In this document: piece by piece, positions 34,601 to 39,822 of the stretch | Layout: each line of letters begins with the position of its first letter | Numbering within the stretch: the first letter of the stretch is position 1 | Source: Euprymna scolopes | Lineage: Eukaryota; Mollusca; Cephalopoda; Sepiida; Sepiolidae | Length of the DNA stretch: 64,000 nt | Assembly (NCBI GenBank): GCA_024364805.1 | Contig: CM044493.1 | Span: forward strand, 89,997,710 to 90,061,709 | Reading direction: 5' to 3' | Translations under genes and position numbers: made by a program | Notes under the pieces: generated by a model | Told to the model about the DNA's origin: nothing | Databases searched by the model: none | Seen by the model: the letters and a program-made list of their open reading frames with translations, nothing else

Positions 34601-37031
34601 TACGGGAATTATCACCGTTGGATGACTACACATTTTCTTCTCTTTCTTTAAAATTTCTTTCTGGGTGGGATTTAATGCTAAAATACTAAACTTTCGCATA
34701 AATATGGGGTGCTTTCAATAAGTTTTCAAACTTTTTTGTACAGGCATTTAAACTTGTTGTAGACTCTTAAAAATTCAGTATGTTATTGCAGTACATCTTG
34801 ATTTCAGGTTCTAAAGAACAACTACAGCAAGAATTGGAATACATTCTACTAAAGCTTGATTGTCACAGCTGGTGAATTTCAAAAATACAATCTGGATGTG
34901 AGGACACTTTAGAAGAACGATATGCAATAAAATTCTGCTTTAAACTTGAAAAAATGCTACAGAAACATATGGAATGCTTATTGCTTTTGGAGCATCTTGC
35001 ATGAATAGAGCATTAGATTTTGAGTGGCATAAGAGATTCAAGGAGGGCAGCGATTCTGTGAGGGATGATGAGAGATGTGGGAGGAGTAAGGAAGTCAGAA
35101 CATCAAAGTTGATTGGCCACATAAAGAATTTCAGGAATAAAAACCATCATGTGTCTATAGAGACAATAAGTGCACAGTTTGATGTCAGTGTGGGAACTGT
35201 ACACAAAATTATTTGAGAGGAACTGAAAATGTAGAAGATTTCCTCAAAGTTTGTCCCAAGGGTGCTCAGAGAAGATCAGAAAGAAGGATATGACAGCAGG
35301 GAGATAATTGAGCTGATCGATTCAGATCCCACAGTTCTTGATGCTCTGATAACCTGCGATGAAAGCTGGATCTACTACCAGAGACTAAGAGACAGAGTTA
35401 CCAGAGAAAGCATGCTGGCTCTCCCAGACCCAAGAAGGCCAAACATAGCAAATCCACACAGAAACTTATGATGATCCCTGTTTTTGATAGCATGGGCATG
35501 ATCATTGGGTTCCCACTGGACAGTTAGTCAACAAGGAATACTATTTTGAGGTTTTAAGTGCTACGCAAATTACTGTAATTTTTATTAAACAAAACATTGA
35601 GGAATTGTAAGAAAAGAAAGACTCTATTACTTTTTCTTTTTCACAAAACTTCTATTTCAGCTATTTTATTTAATGTGACAAAGTTTATAACATTAAAAAC
35701 AAAAATGTAGGATTGAACATTACATAAAAAGGGCAGAACAGAAGCATAAATGACTGAGTCCATCAAGACTGGTTTCAACATATGGTTTCAGGTGAAAACT
35801 TAGAATTGATATAAAAATGTTCCGCTTACGAAACACGACTTCCTGATTTAGTTTTAAATAACGAAGCAACTTTCCTACATTTCACACTTTACAGAAATAT
35901 GCAACACTTGATTATATTTTGCATAAATGTTTTTTACAATGGTTTAAATCTGTTTTTTAGAATTATAACAATATATTACTTTATTAAATATTTATTTAAA
36001 TTTTTTTATATTTTTTAGAAAAATAGAATAAATGTTTTTGGCATCACTGAGTTAAAAACATTACTCCAGCATTATTTTACAAAGCTAAGTGACAATATTT
36101 ACAATTGTATGGTTTACATAAACACAATGATTGCCTCTCACGTAGACAATTATGTTGTGCGTTTTAGAGTGGGCAAACCAAACAATCTTTATAACTATAT
36201 AGAAAATAGAACAACTAAAATTATTGTGTATCCAAAAGTATTGTGAAATTGTGCATATAAAAAAACATGCACATATTTTTTTTTGTTCTTGTTTAACTAC
36301 ATTAAGCCACAACAACACCTGGCTGAGTATGGCTAGTAGTGATATATTTTGATTTTAATCTTCATAATGAAACATAGAAGTGGTGCAAAAGTTTTCTATT
36401 TGAGGAATTAATTTTACTTATCCTGAGACAGGTACTCTTTTAGTAAATAAATAAAAATCAGTTTACTTGTATTTGCTTAATAGATTGTGTGTATAAAAAA
36501 AATACTCTTTTGGAATGTGTCTTGCCTTATGAAATGCAACTAATTCACTTGTTTTTATACATCTGGCGTTCAAGAGAATTCTCATCACATTATTTTCATT
36601 TATAATGTATTTTCCTTTTATTTTTGTTCTTCCAGTTTATTGACCTCGGAAATACAGCCGCCTTGAATTCCTTTGACTCTACTGATAACAATAACGCAGT
36701 TGGTGTTGGCATGAAACCAGCATCATACATTCCTCATACTGTGATCAACAGTTCTGGAAATGGCCATGCTGTTGAATCTGCCTCCTCGACCAGCACCAAT
36801 GCCACTGCAACTGTTATGGTTCTTACGCCGGCCATTTCACACACTAGCAATATGGCTACCAGTTCGACTACTGTTCAGACCAACTCCATCACAAATTCCC
36901 ATCAAGTCACTCTACGAGCCACTCCAGCAAATTCACAGATTGCAACAGGACAAAAGACAATTGTGGTCATGCCAATCTCGACGGTTGGAGCTGGCGATCC
37001 CCATTCGTTGAAACGAATGAAAACTGAATAA
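5178..37031 (+). CDS. RFX1/2/3: RFX1/2/3-class transcription factor, 3' part (six exons)
   Basis: Spliced coding region read from exons 5178-5332, 7009-7106, 8089-8238, 16564-16772, 22173-22335 and 36636-37031. All internal acceptors end in AG, all donors begin with GT, and phases are consistent throughout. The 389 complete codons match the C-terminal half of animal RFX1/RFX2/RFX3: the region after the winged-helix DNA-binding domain, then the dimerisation domain. Family knowledge: these nuclear factors bind X-box palindromes as dimers and drive ciliary genes (Drosophila Rfx and C. elegans daf-19 are the invertebrate counterparts). Residues match human RFX1, 2 and 3 about equally, as expected for a single pre-duplication orthologue. 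The DNA-binding domain is not here: 1-5177 shows no further exon, so the first intron runs past the left edge. Introns are 1.7, 1.0, 8.3, 5.4 and 14.3 kb and packed with transposons. Confidence 0.95.
5480..5805 (+). mobile_element. LINE remnant (RT C-terminal part)
   Basis: Read on the + strand in patched frames, this gives the order typical of the end of many animal non-LTR retrotransposons: FCYLGDTI, then a SKFRKH-like segment, then YGNET (consensus YGSETWP), then RVEDMLH. Several in-frame stops and frame changes are present, so it is an old 5'- and 3'-truncated copy. The clade (RTE/CR1-like) is uncertain. The antisense reading frame across 5471-5803 is only its shadow. Confidence 0.7.
6473..6556. 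repeat. 42-bp tandem duplication
   Basis: Two head-to-tail 42-base units, 6473-6514 and 6515-6556, each begin agacatctagaga and differ at only a few positions. This is a local duplication with no coding content. Confidence 0.85.
7009..7106 (+). CDS. RFX1/2/3: RFX exon B
   Basis: The acceptor ctctcttttag precedes 7009. The donor gtatga starts at 7107 and is weaker than its neighbours (no consensus G at +5). The two leading bases complete a Ser codon from exon A, and the exon then reads [17 protein letters not shown] and ends MVKTK in phase 0. Vertebrate RFX3 has [17 protein letters not shown] and MIQTK here. The next residues in the family (V-x-AV) continue exactly at the start of exon C. Confidence 0.95.
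7288..7708. mobile_element. Long-TIR MITE, family F1 (copy 1)
   Basis: The left end contains actttggtgcttgtacagaa, and the right end carries its near-complement (ttctggacaagcaccaaag). Inverted similarity continues inward for over 100 bases, through a shared ctgtatgatgtacatac block and an aagtagttttatttttaa block. Related copies lie at 22568-23025, 52210-52600 and 61800-62170, with a half copy near 28090-28150. It is non-coding. The size (~420 bp) and symmetric arms fit a DNA-transposon-derived MITE or foldback element. The superfamily is not determined. Confidence 0.75.
8089..8238 (+). CDS. RFX1/2/3: RFX exon C
   Basis: The acceptor tttttttgtcag ends at 8088 and the donor gtaagt starts at 8239. 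The exon is exactly 50 codons, phase 0 at both ends. It contains [20 protein letters not shown] and [16 protein letters not shown], nearly identical to vertebrate RFX1-3 and the most conserved block in the window. The first bases, gtaagt, themselves look like a donor, but the family alignment puts them in the coding sequence (K-V-S-AV). Confidence 0.97.
8413..8451. repeat. (AT)n microsatellite
   Basis: Uninterrupted AT dinucleotides. It flanks the left side of the block 8452-10706, which has a (TA)n tract on its other side too. Confidence 0.95.
8452..10706. other. Unassigned block bounded by two (AT)n tracts
   Basis: About 2.25 kb with no useful reading frame. Both ends are rich in ggaatcgg / gattcc-type motifs: several copies within 8460-8550 and again within 10618-10692. 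A partly duplicated ~93-base segment (9727-9800 and 9820-9893, sharing gatttcgattatagctga / ggtttcgattatagctga) lies inside. The end composition could be a decayed DNA transposon, for instance hAT-like, but I cannot show matched terminal repeats or a transposase. Confidence 0.35.
10707..10736. repeat. (TA)n microsatellite abutting a CTAG end
   Basis: A pure TA tract directly followed by ctag at 10737-10740, which I read as the 3' terminus of a minus-oriented Helitron-like element. Confidence 0.9.
10835..11000. repeat. 42-bp minisatellite, four units
   Basis: The anchor aatggctttc (third unit aacagctttc) recurs at 10849, 10891, 10933 and 10975, exactly 42 bases apart. Because 42 is a multiple of 3, the array is open on the + strand and would read a 14-residue repeat containing MAFGIDT, and it is also open on the minus strand. 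I treat this as a by-product of periodicity, not as a gene. Confidence 0.9.
11130..11430. repeat. Tandem array, ~76-80-bp unit
   Basis: ggttaatatgtttaat-like anchors occur at 11165, 11245, 11288 and 11364. gcgac (last copy gtgac) anchors lie at 11153, 11233, 11352 and 11414. Unit length is about 76-80 bp, with one ~43-bp partial unit. T-rich spacers have expanded separately in each unit. Confidence 0.8.
12310..12354. repeat. Perfect inverted repeat (21-bp arms, 3-base loop)
   Basis: Left arm 12310-12330 and right arm 12334-12354 are exact reverse complements around an aaa loop. The arms contain gggattttatgagaatc. No related copy was seen in the window. Confidence 0.97.
12585..12995 (+). mobile_element. 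LINE C-terminal remnant (Jockey/CR1-like)
   Basis: Patched + frames give VLDKVQKHS at the left and then [13 protein letters not shown] and [13 protein letters not shown]. This is the layout of the LINE 3' end seen intact on the minus strand at 54700-55131 (LLDKVKKRVANLIG, then RLWNSIPGSCFP, then FKCNVNRHL). Frames are broken. An A-rich stretch near 13030 may be its tail. Confidence 0.65.
13165..13400. mobile_element. Short TIR MITE, Tc1/mariner-type ends
   Basis: The left end cagggtgacccacttaaaag matches the reverse complement of the right end (cttttaagtgagccaccctc), and both are flanked by TA (13163-13164 and 13401-13402), the target duplication of Tc1/mariner-type elements. The TIR is ~28 bp and the element ~236 bp, non-coding. 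A second right-end-like segment (tctacttttaagtgggccgc) lies at about 13308-13327, so the right end is duplicated internally. Confidence 0.8.
13870..14147 (+). mobile_element. CR1/L2-type LINE 3' end, copy a
   Basis: It begins with a translated FHEQSLFPRT-like segment and ends with a conserved 3' block reading ggataagtggtgacttatta. The same end occurs at 18300-18513 and 56905-57275, all on the + strand. Only the C-terminal coding stub and 3' UTR remain. Confidence 0.7.
14585..15430 (-). mobile_element. Mariner transposase remnant (SETMAR/Hsmar1-like)
   Basis: The minus strand encodes, in order, [17 protein letters not shown] (DNA-binding part), [37 protein letters not shown] and [20 protein letters not shown]. 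These match the mariner transposase known from SETMAR/Hsmar1 in the same order, including the region of the DD34D catalytic triad. The residues after the first catalytic D (normally EKWILYDN) are deleted or altered, stops and frame changes separate the blocks, and the C-terminus and both TIRs are missing. It is an inactive fossil of a DNA transposon. Confidence 0.88.
15690..16030 (+). mobile_element. MITE family F2, right part
   Basis: It shares with 21553-22045, 45781-46165 and 62345-62660 the blocks ttctggaagttgaaggttcaatc, tcatggctgatagaac, a ttcaacagg-type block and the terminal cagtagtctgaatagtccaaat. The left inverted arm seen in the fuller copies is absent. The ggttcaatcc motif resembles a tRNA B box, but the long TIRs of the full copies favour a DNA-type MITE. 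Confidence 0.65.
16564..16772 (+). CDS. RFX1/2/3: RFX exon D: start of dimerisation domain
   Basis: The acceptor tttattttcag ends at 16563 and the donor gtaagt starts at 16773. It begins in phase 0 with [20 protein letters not shown], continues [18 protein letters not shown] and ends [15 protein letters not shown] plus two bases of a split Ser codon. Vertebrate RFX2 and RFX1 share EQASWVC(Q/R)CED and FPKAAR(Q/L)FLLKWSFY. The segment SSNFPK is a variable-loop difference. Confidence 0.97.
17039..17350. repeat. Tandem duplication (~155-bp unit)
   Basis: Unit 1 (17039-17199) and unit 2 (17200-17350) both begin caatagtgaa and share, in the same order, a catttaaaaatcactct-like block, a ccaccc/cctcc block, ctaattctg and a gcctatggtttgt-like block. 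Units have diverged by point changes and small indels. No coding content. Confidence 0.75.
18300..18513 (+). mobile_element. CR1/L2-type LINE 3' end, copy b
   Basis: It contains catggtcatcttcaaatcta (the codons for a MVIFKS-like end) and ends ttgataagtggtgacctatt, matching the other two copies. The coding part before it is lost. Confidence 0.7.
18610..18761 (+). mobile_element. Partial element with TACAGGGTGA end
   Basis: It starts tacagggtgattcctactc, the same first ten bases as the left ends at 13163 and 37244. No matching right end is present: sequence homologous to the RNase-H LINE starts at about 18762. Either the LINE inserted into this element, or the element is truncated. Confidence 0.45.
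18762..20948 (+). mobile_element. RNase-H-bearing LINE (I/Jockey group), copy 2
   Basis: 5'-truncated within the reverse transcriptase. It shows [15 protein letters not shown], the catalytic YVDD at about 18966-18977, [19 protein letters not shown], an RNase H domain with FTDGSKDHS near 19848 and [14 protein letters not shown], and a CWIPSHIRI segment, all in family order. Several frameshifts and stops split it into pieces of 80-118 codons. It ends with a non-coding tail (gggttgatatgcc...) shared with copy 1. A long T run lies at about 20574-20606. It sits in the RFX intron between exons D and E, in the gene's orientation. Confidence 0.88.
21150..21365 (+). repeat. Dispersed repeat family U, copy 1
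   Basis: It shares with 40670-40925 (same strand) and 54398-54475 (opposite strand) the core attaaaaactgatcttgtatc, then a tctgccctcgt-like block and gaggcaaataaataag. No coding content; class unknown. Confidence 0.7.
21553..22045 (+). mobile_element. MITE family F2, copy with both arms
   Basis: The left arm 21553-21690 (ttatcagacttct, then cctctgaccttcttcag, then gaaatctgtacagaatttcg) is the reverse complement, with divergence, of the F2 right end as seen in 45781-46165 (gaattctgtatagattcc-like block, aagaaggttgg block, gtagtctga). Its own right end (21930-22045) shows aaattccatacagatttcag and actagtccaaat. It lies just upstream of exon E. Confidence 0.65.
22173..22335 (+). CDS. RFX1/2/3: RFX exon E: dimerisation domain
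   Basis: The acceptor ttctttctag ends at 22172. The exon completes the split Ser and reads [36 protein letters not shown] and TPIAVMGE, nearly identical to vertebrate RFX1-3. Two donors are in phase 0. One is caggtaacc (exon end 22335), which adds VRQ after MGE. The other is gaagtcaga (exon end 22326), which gives MGE directly joined to FIDL of the last exon, exactly like vertebrate MGEF-x-DL. The downstream site is the better splice consensus and the upstream one the better protein match, so both forms are possible. I give the longer end. Confidence 0.93.
22568..23025. mobile_element. Long-TIR MITE, family F1 (copy 2)
   Basis: The left end ggtgcttgtccagaatgctcc is mirrored by the right end (gaattctggactagtgcc). 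Inner mirrored blocks are ctgtatgatgtacatac and gtacgtaaataatgtag. A (A)n tract interrupts the middle. It begins only ~230 bases after exon E. Confidence 0.75.
23143..23179. repeat. Perfect hairpin, 17-bp arms
   Basis: Arms 23143-23159 and 23163-23179 are exact reverse complements (aaatattaattcaatgt) with a 3-base loop. Confidence 0.95.
23940..24610 (-). pseudogene. Fossil of a widespread repetitive invertebrate ORF
   Basis: The minus strand reads [20 protein letters not shown], then LIRDPEFE, then [12 protein letters not shown], then a ...RWRPGI...[11 protein letters not shown]-like segment. I recognise this order (LHIKLGLMKQFVKALDK, LGCNMSLKLHFL, RYQGRW, MMGDYCW) from an uncharacterised protein present in many copies in invertebrate genomes and usually regarded as mobile-element derived. 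I do not know its element class for certain. This copy is broken in several places, and minus-strand DNA up to about 24860 ([20 protein letters not shown]-like reading) may be its upstream part. Confidence 0.6.
25168..25195. repeat. Poly(A) tract
   Basis: About 28 A's with no recognisable retroelement directly upstream. Confidence 0.9.
25593..25639. repeat. (AT)n microsatellite
   Basis: Pure AT dinucleotide array. Confidence 0.95.
26800..27420 (+). repeat. Dispersed repeat family G, uninterrupted copy
   Basis: The left part (26800-27010: aatgtaggctatatttagttt, aattaagatac, gtgaaattttac) and the right part (27280-27400: tttgattttaatctttata, agtgcaaaactgttct, ttttacctatcctgggac) recur in the same order at 34144-34395 and 36337-36440. 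There they are separated by ~1.9 kb of other DNA. This copy is therefore the empty-site reference for that insertion. No coding potential seen. Confidence 0.75.
28090..28155. mobile_element. MITE F1 half copy
   Basis: atctgtatgatgtacgtact followed by a gatggaaaaaaatatt block matches one F1 arm. The opposite arm is not seen. Confidence 0.5.
30082..30171 (-). other. Candidate minus-strand exon, unidentified
   Basis: On the minus strand the segment is preceded by tttttttatcaacag (good acceptor) and followed by CAG|GTAAGG (good donor), 147 bases downstream of the frame at 30319-30511. Two of its three phases are open. Joining it to the upstream frame in that frame's own phase meets a stop at once; another phase stays open across both. 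On the + strand the same region also has an acceptor-like tract, so direction is not certain. Confidence 0.25.
30319..30511 (-). CDS. Unidentified minus-strand reading frame with AT-hook-like motif
   Basis: A 63-codon frame in a GC-rich patch (about half G+C against ~30% around it) reads [35 protein letters not shown] and VAYR. GRGRPKR resembles an AT-hook. The frame ends VAYR-stop at cataggtaa-like bases, where CAG|GTAACT is also a plausible donor. An AATAAA lies ~100 bases downstream on this strand. It could be a terminal exon, a retrocopy end or a transposon remnant. I do not recognise the protein. It lies antisense inside the RFX intron. Confidence 0.3.
31044..31113 (+). other. Candidate cryptic or poison RFX exon
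   Basis: A T-rich tract ending ataattccag precedes 31044, and gaggtaatt gives a donor at 31114. The 70-base segment is GC-richer than its surroundings and open in phase 0, the phase left by exon E, reading [20 protein letters not shown]. Because 70 is not a multiple of 3, joining it to the last exon would meet a stop after two residues (VY). If used it would replace the 131-residue tail by a ~25-residue one. Its inclusion is inference only. Confidence 0.3.
32755..32905 (+). mobile_element. MITE F2 middle fragment
   Basis: gtagcagataaagg, then ttctaagtggcagccttctggaag, then attcaatt parallel the F2 internal block at 15715-15785. Both ends are missing. Confidence 0.5.
33113..33936 (+). mobile_element. 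Helitron-like element with internal tandem repeats
   Basis: The 5' end is A|TCTATCTATATATATATAAAAG followed by a gtgtctgtgtgtg block, the usual Helitron 5' look. The 3' end has a hairpin-forming cccgagcaaagctgggt, then ttgaactgttaa|T, which I read as a decayed CTGCTAG|T. It is 824 bp with no Rep/helicase, hence non-autonomous. The inside is about five diverged 110-170-bp units (see 33230-33885). The same family recurs inverted at 63026-63410. Confidence 0.65.
33230..33885. repeat. Internal tandem units of the Helitron-like element
   Basis: The order ctaccaaactcctc / ccaattttnggtctaaacatttgaaattttacat / ttnnagacatagagcaagcttt / ggggtcaaagttcaa / tttgacctttgcag recurs about five times, near 33235, 33365, 33530, 33660 and 33805, with 15-30% divergence between units. 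Confidence 0.75.
34144..34395 (+). repeat. Repeat family G, left part of interrupted copy
   Basis: aatgtgggctatatttgattt, gaaaattaagatgcctt and a ttctaaacataatatttaa end match 26800-27290. The match stops at 34395, exactly where a Helitron-like 5' end (TC) begins. Confidence 0.75.
34396..36336 (+). mobile_element. Helitron-like insertion inside repeat G
   Basis: The 5' end is A|TCTATATAAATAAAAATG followed by a gtttgtatg block. The 3' end is ...ggctgagtatggctag|T, with a small agcca...tggct inverted repeat 8-10 bases before the CTAG. Length 1941 bp. Both borders coincide with where the flanking repeat G breaks off and resumes compared with 26800-27420. Insertion between A and T without target duplication is how Helitrons behave. 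It carries no Rep/helicase frame. A mariner remnant (34800-35570) lies inside. Confidence 0.65.
34800..35570 (+). mobile_element. Mariner transposase remnant (second subfamily)
   Basis: The + strand shows [20 protein letters not shown], then [20 protein letters not shown] (helix-turn-helix region), then [13 protein letters not shown] with the first catalytic Asp, and a FDSMGMI segment. The order is that of mariner transposases, but the subfamily differs from 14585-15430 (EWHKRFKEG against SLEDDEHSG type). A ggggtgctttcaataagttt segment at 34706 may be the left TIR; no right TIR is seen. Stops split the frame into at least two pieces and the C-terminal third is missing. Confidence 0.85.
36337..36440 (+). 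repeat. Repeat family G, right part of interrupted copy
   Basis: ttttgattttaatcttcata, agtggtgcaaaagttttct and ttttacttatcctgagac match 27298-27400. Resumes directly after the CTAG at 36333-36336. Confidence 0.75.
36636..37031 (+). CDS. RFX1/2/3: RFX last exon: Ser/Thr/Asn-rich C-terminal tail
   Basis: The acceptor tgttcttccag ends at 36635 and the exon is read in phase 0 to the stop at 37029-37031 (131 residues). It starts [10 protein letters not shown], matching the family's GEF-x-DL, and then becomes a low-complexity region rich in Ser, Thr, Asn, Ala and Val ([19 protein letters not shown], then [13 protein letters not shown]). It ends LKRMKTE, reminiscent of the AKREKTE basic motif in the acidic tail of vertebrate RFX3. 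The acidic Glu/Asp run of vertebrates is missing. The tail could act as a transactivation region (inference). Confidence 0.93.
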   Translation, partial: FIDLGNTAALNSFDSTDNNNAVGVGMKPASYIPHTVINSSGNGHAVESASSTSTNATATVMVLTPAISHTSNMATSSTTVQTNSITNSHQVTLRATPANSQIATGQKTIVVMPISTVGAGDPHSLKRMKTE

Positions 37032-39327
37032 TCTATTATTAAATGTAAATGTAAATCCACGTCTTTTCTTGACCGCTTATTGTTCTCTGGGGAAATTTCT
37101 GTTTGGCCAGTTTTAAATGTGATATTTTACAGAAAAAGGGAGAAAAATACAAAAAAAATCAACAAAACAAAAAAATCTTGTGCTTCAAAATTATCACCAG
37201 TGCGTATGTATTTGTTTTGTTTTTATATCTTTGTGTGTGTGTGTACAGGGTGAGTTAGAAGTAAATGGGTGGTCAAAATCAAATGTACTTATCAAAATAC
37301 TCTGGATATTGTAGTTTCAAACTATATATATATATAAAATGTTAAGCCTATACTAAATGGGTGACGATTTGGTAGTACCAGTTGCTGTATATGGAAGTGC
37401 TCTCTGCTTATCCTGACATTACTTCCAGTTATCCTGAACTTTTCCTTGCCACTGGACTCAAGTCATGTCAGTTCAGGAGAGGTGTTGTTAGGAATTGCAC
37501 ACTCCTTGCTTCACGATAGCCTCCCTGCACCATTACATGGTGTTATCCATTGTCTTTTGAGATTGAACAAAGGCTTTTTTTATTTATTTTATTTGAACAG
37601 AGAATGTTTTGACTGCTCCATTACTTCTGTCTGACCCTATACATATATATATGTATGTGTGTATGCGTGTGATCTCATATGACAGACATTTTAACCCCTT
37701 CACTGTGTTTTAGACTGAAAATCAATTTGAATTTGCTGCCAACAGTTTTAAGAACAAAAAATAACTATGAATTGGCACAGAACTGATATAAGATGACATT
37801 TTCTTCTTTTTTTTTCATTGTTTTCAGATAAAGAAAAGTATTTTTTATCGTTACTTTTTCTTGGCATAATGAGGTTTTATGTTGATAATGAAAGTCAATT
37901 TTTATTTGCAATAATTTTAGTAAAATCATTGGCTCATATTTTTATTTTAATTAATTTTTTTCATGAAATAGTTTAATTTTACTTTTAAATTCTAAACAGT
38001 AAAATTACAAAACATTTTATTGATATTGAAGAGCTTTTTCAGTGATTCCATAGATTACCATTTGGTTAACAGCTACTTTCATTAACTAGATATATAAAAA
38101 AAAAAATGTTTGATTTTAATTTTTATCTGCTGTTGAAATAATCATGTATAGTGCCATGATTTTCCTGAAATTTCTAAAGGTCAGTATAATATCCTCAAAA
38201 GATTCTATCAAGAAAGTCAACTTATGATAAAAACTCTATTTTAAATGATGCCTGCTCTCTTAAAAAAGCAATTCTCATTTGTTATAAGAATGATTATTAT
38301 CTAATGATTTTATTTTTTCCTGATTTTGTTTTCTTTTAGTAAATGATTAAATGTGTATAATTGTTAACCTTATCTGTTGTTTTATAGTACGTTTTGTACA
38401 AAGTGACTTTCAGTGCTTTTAAAACGTTTTAATTATACAGAGTTTTCCGGAATTAACCATCTAAGACGGTTAATTTTTGGACAACCTAGACATACACAAT
38501 CTTTTTTTTTTTTTCTTTTTTTTTTAATTTCATCAATTCAGTTCTGTGCCATTCATTCCCCCATTTCATATGAATCATGTACATTTTCTGCTGCCATTCT
38601 GTTATTTATTTGTTTACATAATTGTCACAATCAAACCAATCTGGATAAAATAATCTAGTGCAGGTCCTGCTTTAGCAGGATAAACGCAGAAGAGAAAATA
38701 TATGTAAATCGTCACTGTAAAATTTGATTTTTTTTTTTTTTTTGATATGTGATAAAAAAAAATCTGTTATTTATGAAAATACAGGTGAAATGCTAGTCGA
38801 GATGTTCTGTCTTCTGCAGCTGTATCTCAAATGCCTTGCTTTCTTTTCTAGTTTGCTGTTTCGCTTCAACCTGCCACATGCTGTACCCTGTACTATTTGA
38901 TATATATGATTGATAGTTAGAAAAACAAAGTTCAAGACATGATGAATGCCTGCTTTATCCATTCTGTTTTGTTTATTATTACTACTACTTTTGATTCCAT
39001 ATGCTTTACCAGAATTGGGTTTCCTCAAACTGCTCAATTTTGAACTCTTTCTCTCTGATATTAACTTTGATATTTGAAGGTTGTTTTGTGCAAAGATTAC
39101 GACAAAATATGCTTTGGTTTTAATTATTAAATATTCAGATATTGAAATTTTAAAATCTAAAACAAATTTTAATATGAATAAGTTTAATTTGGATATTAAT
39201 TATTTTTTAGTTTATTTATTCTACTAGTAATTAATCTTTATAATTTTAATGAATTAAAACAAATAATTCACTTAGTTTTAATGTACCTCTATCAGTGTTA
39301 TTACTTTTGATCCTATATATAAATGTA
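37032..39327 (+). other. Probable RFX 3' UTR and downstream DNA
   Basis: No reading frame of interest. It includes a TIR MITE (37246-37639). The first clear AATAAA I noticed after the stop is near 39430, inside the foldback element. An ATTAAA lies at 38346. The cleavage site cannot be placed from sequence alone. Confidence 0.5.
37246..37639. mobile_element. TIR MITE in the RFX 3' UTR region
   Basis: The left end TA|cagggtgagttagaagtaaa is matched by the reverse complement of the right end (ttacttctgtctgacccta|TA), giving a ~30-bp imperfect TIR flanked by TA. ~394 bp, non-coding. Related in its first bases to the ends at 13165 and 18612. It begins 215 bases after the stop codon, so it is likely transcribed. 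Confidence 0.7.
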
Positions 39328-39822
39328 ATTAATAGAAGGCCATACACTGCAAAGGTGTAACCGATCAACCCAAGCTAAACCAAATTAAGATATAAAAGTG
39401 CAACAAACTATGCAGATTCACTCTTTATTAATAAAATGTATATTTAAAAAAAAAATTTTAACTTTATATTTTAACATTTTATTGTGTTCTTACTTGCATA
39501 GAGTGGTTTGATGGAAGTTCTATATCATATATTTTGGGGATAATATCCTTTTGTTAGATATGTGTTCAACTTTAGTTCAAATGTGCAAATTAAAGATTTT
39601 TCAAAATATCATATGATATGGAACTTCCATCAGACTACACTGGTGCAAGTAAGAACACAATACAATATTATAAAAGTATAAAATAAAATTTTAAAAATAC
39701 ATATGTATTGCAATTATAAAAGAGGAAGCTGAATAGCCCGTTTTACTTTTATGTCTTAATTTGCTTCAGTTTGTGTCGATCCGTTACACTTTTGCATTGT
39801 ATTGCCTTCTATGAATTATCTT
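39328..39822. mobile_element. Foldback element with ~210-bp inverted arms
   Basis: The left arm (39328-39538) and right arm (39605-39822) are inverted copies. Outer ends are agaaggc / gccttct. Mirrored blocks are aaaggtgtaaccgatc / gatccgttacactttt, aaattaagatataaaagt / acttttatgtcttaattt, and tattgtgttcttacttgca / tgcaagtaagaacacaata. The central spacer is ~66 bases. Arm identity looks like 75-85%. No coding content. Confidence 0.85.

Larger units (their letters stand above)
22336..36635 (+). other. RFX last intron (14.3 kb)
   Basis: The largest intron here. It holds MITE F1 copies, a hairpin (23143-23179), a repetitive-ORF fossil (23940-24610), poly-A and AT tracts, repeat family G (26800-27420), a GC-rich island (30082-30511), a candidate cryptic exon (31044-31113), an F2 scrap and Helitron-like elements (33113-33936, 34396-36336). 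Stretches 24870-26790, 28160-30080 and 31114-32750 show only AT-rich unassigned DNA. Confidence 0.75.
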
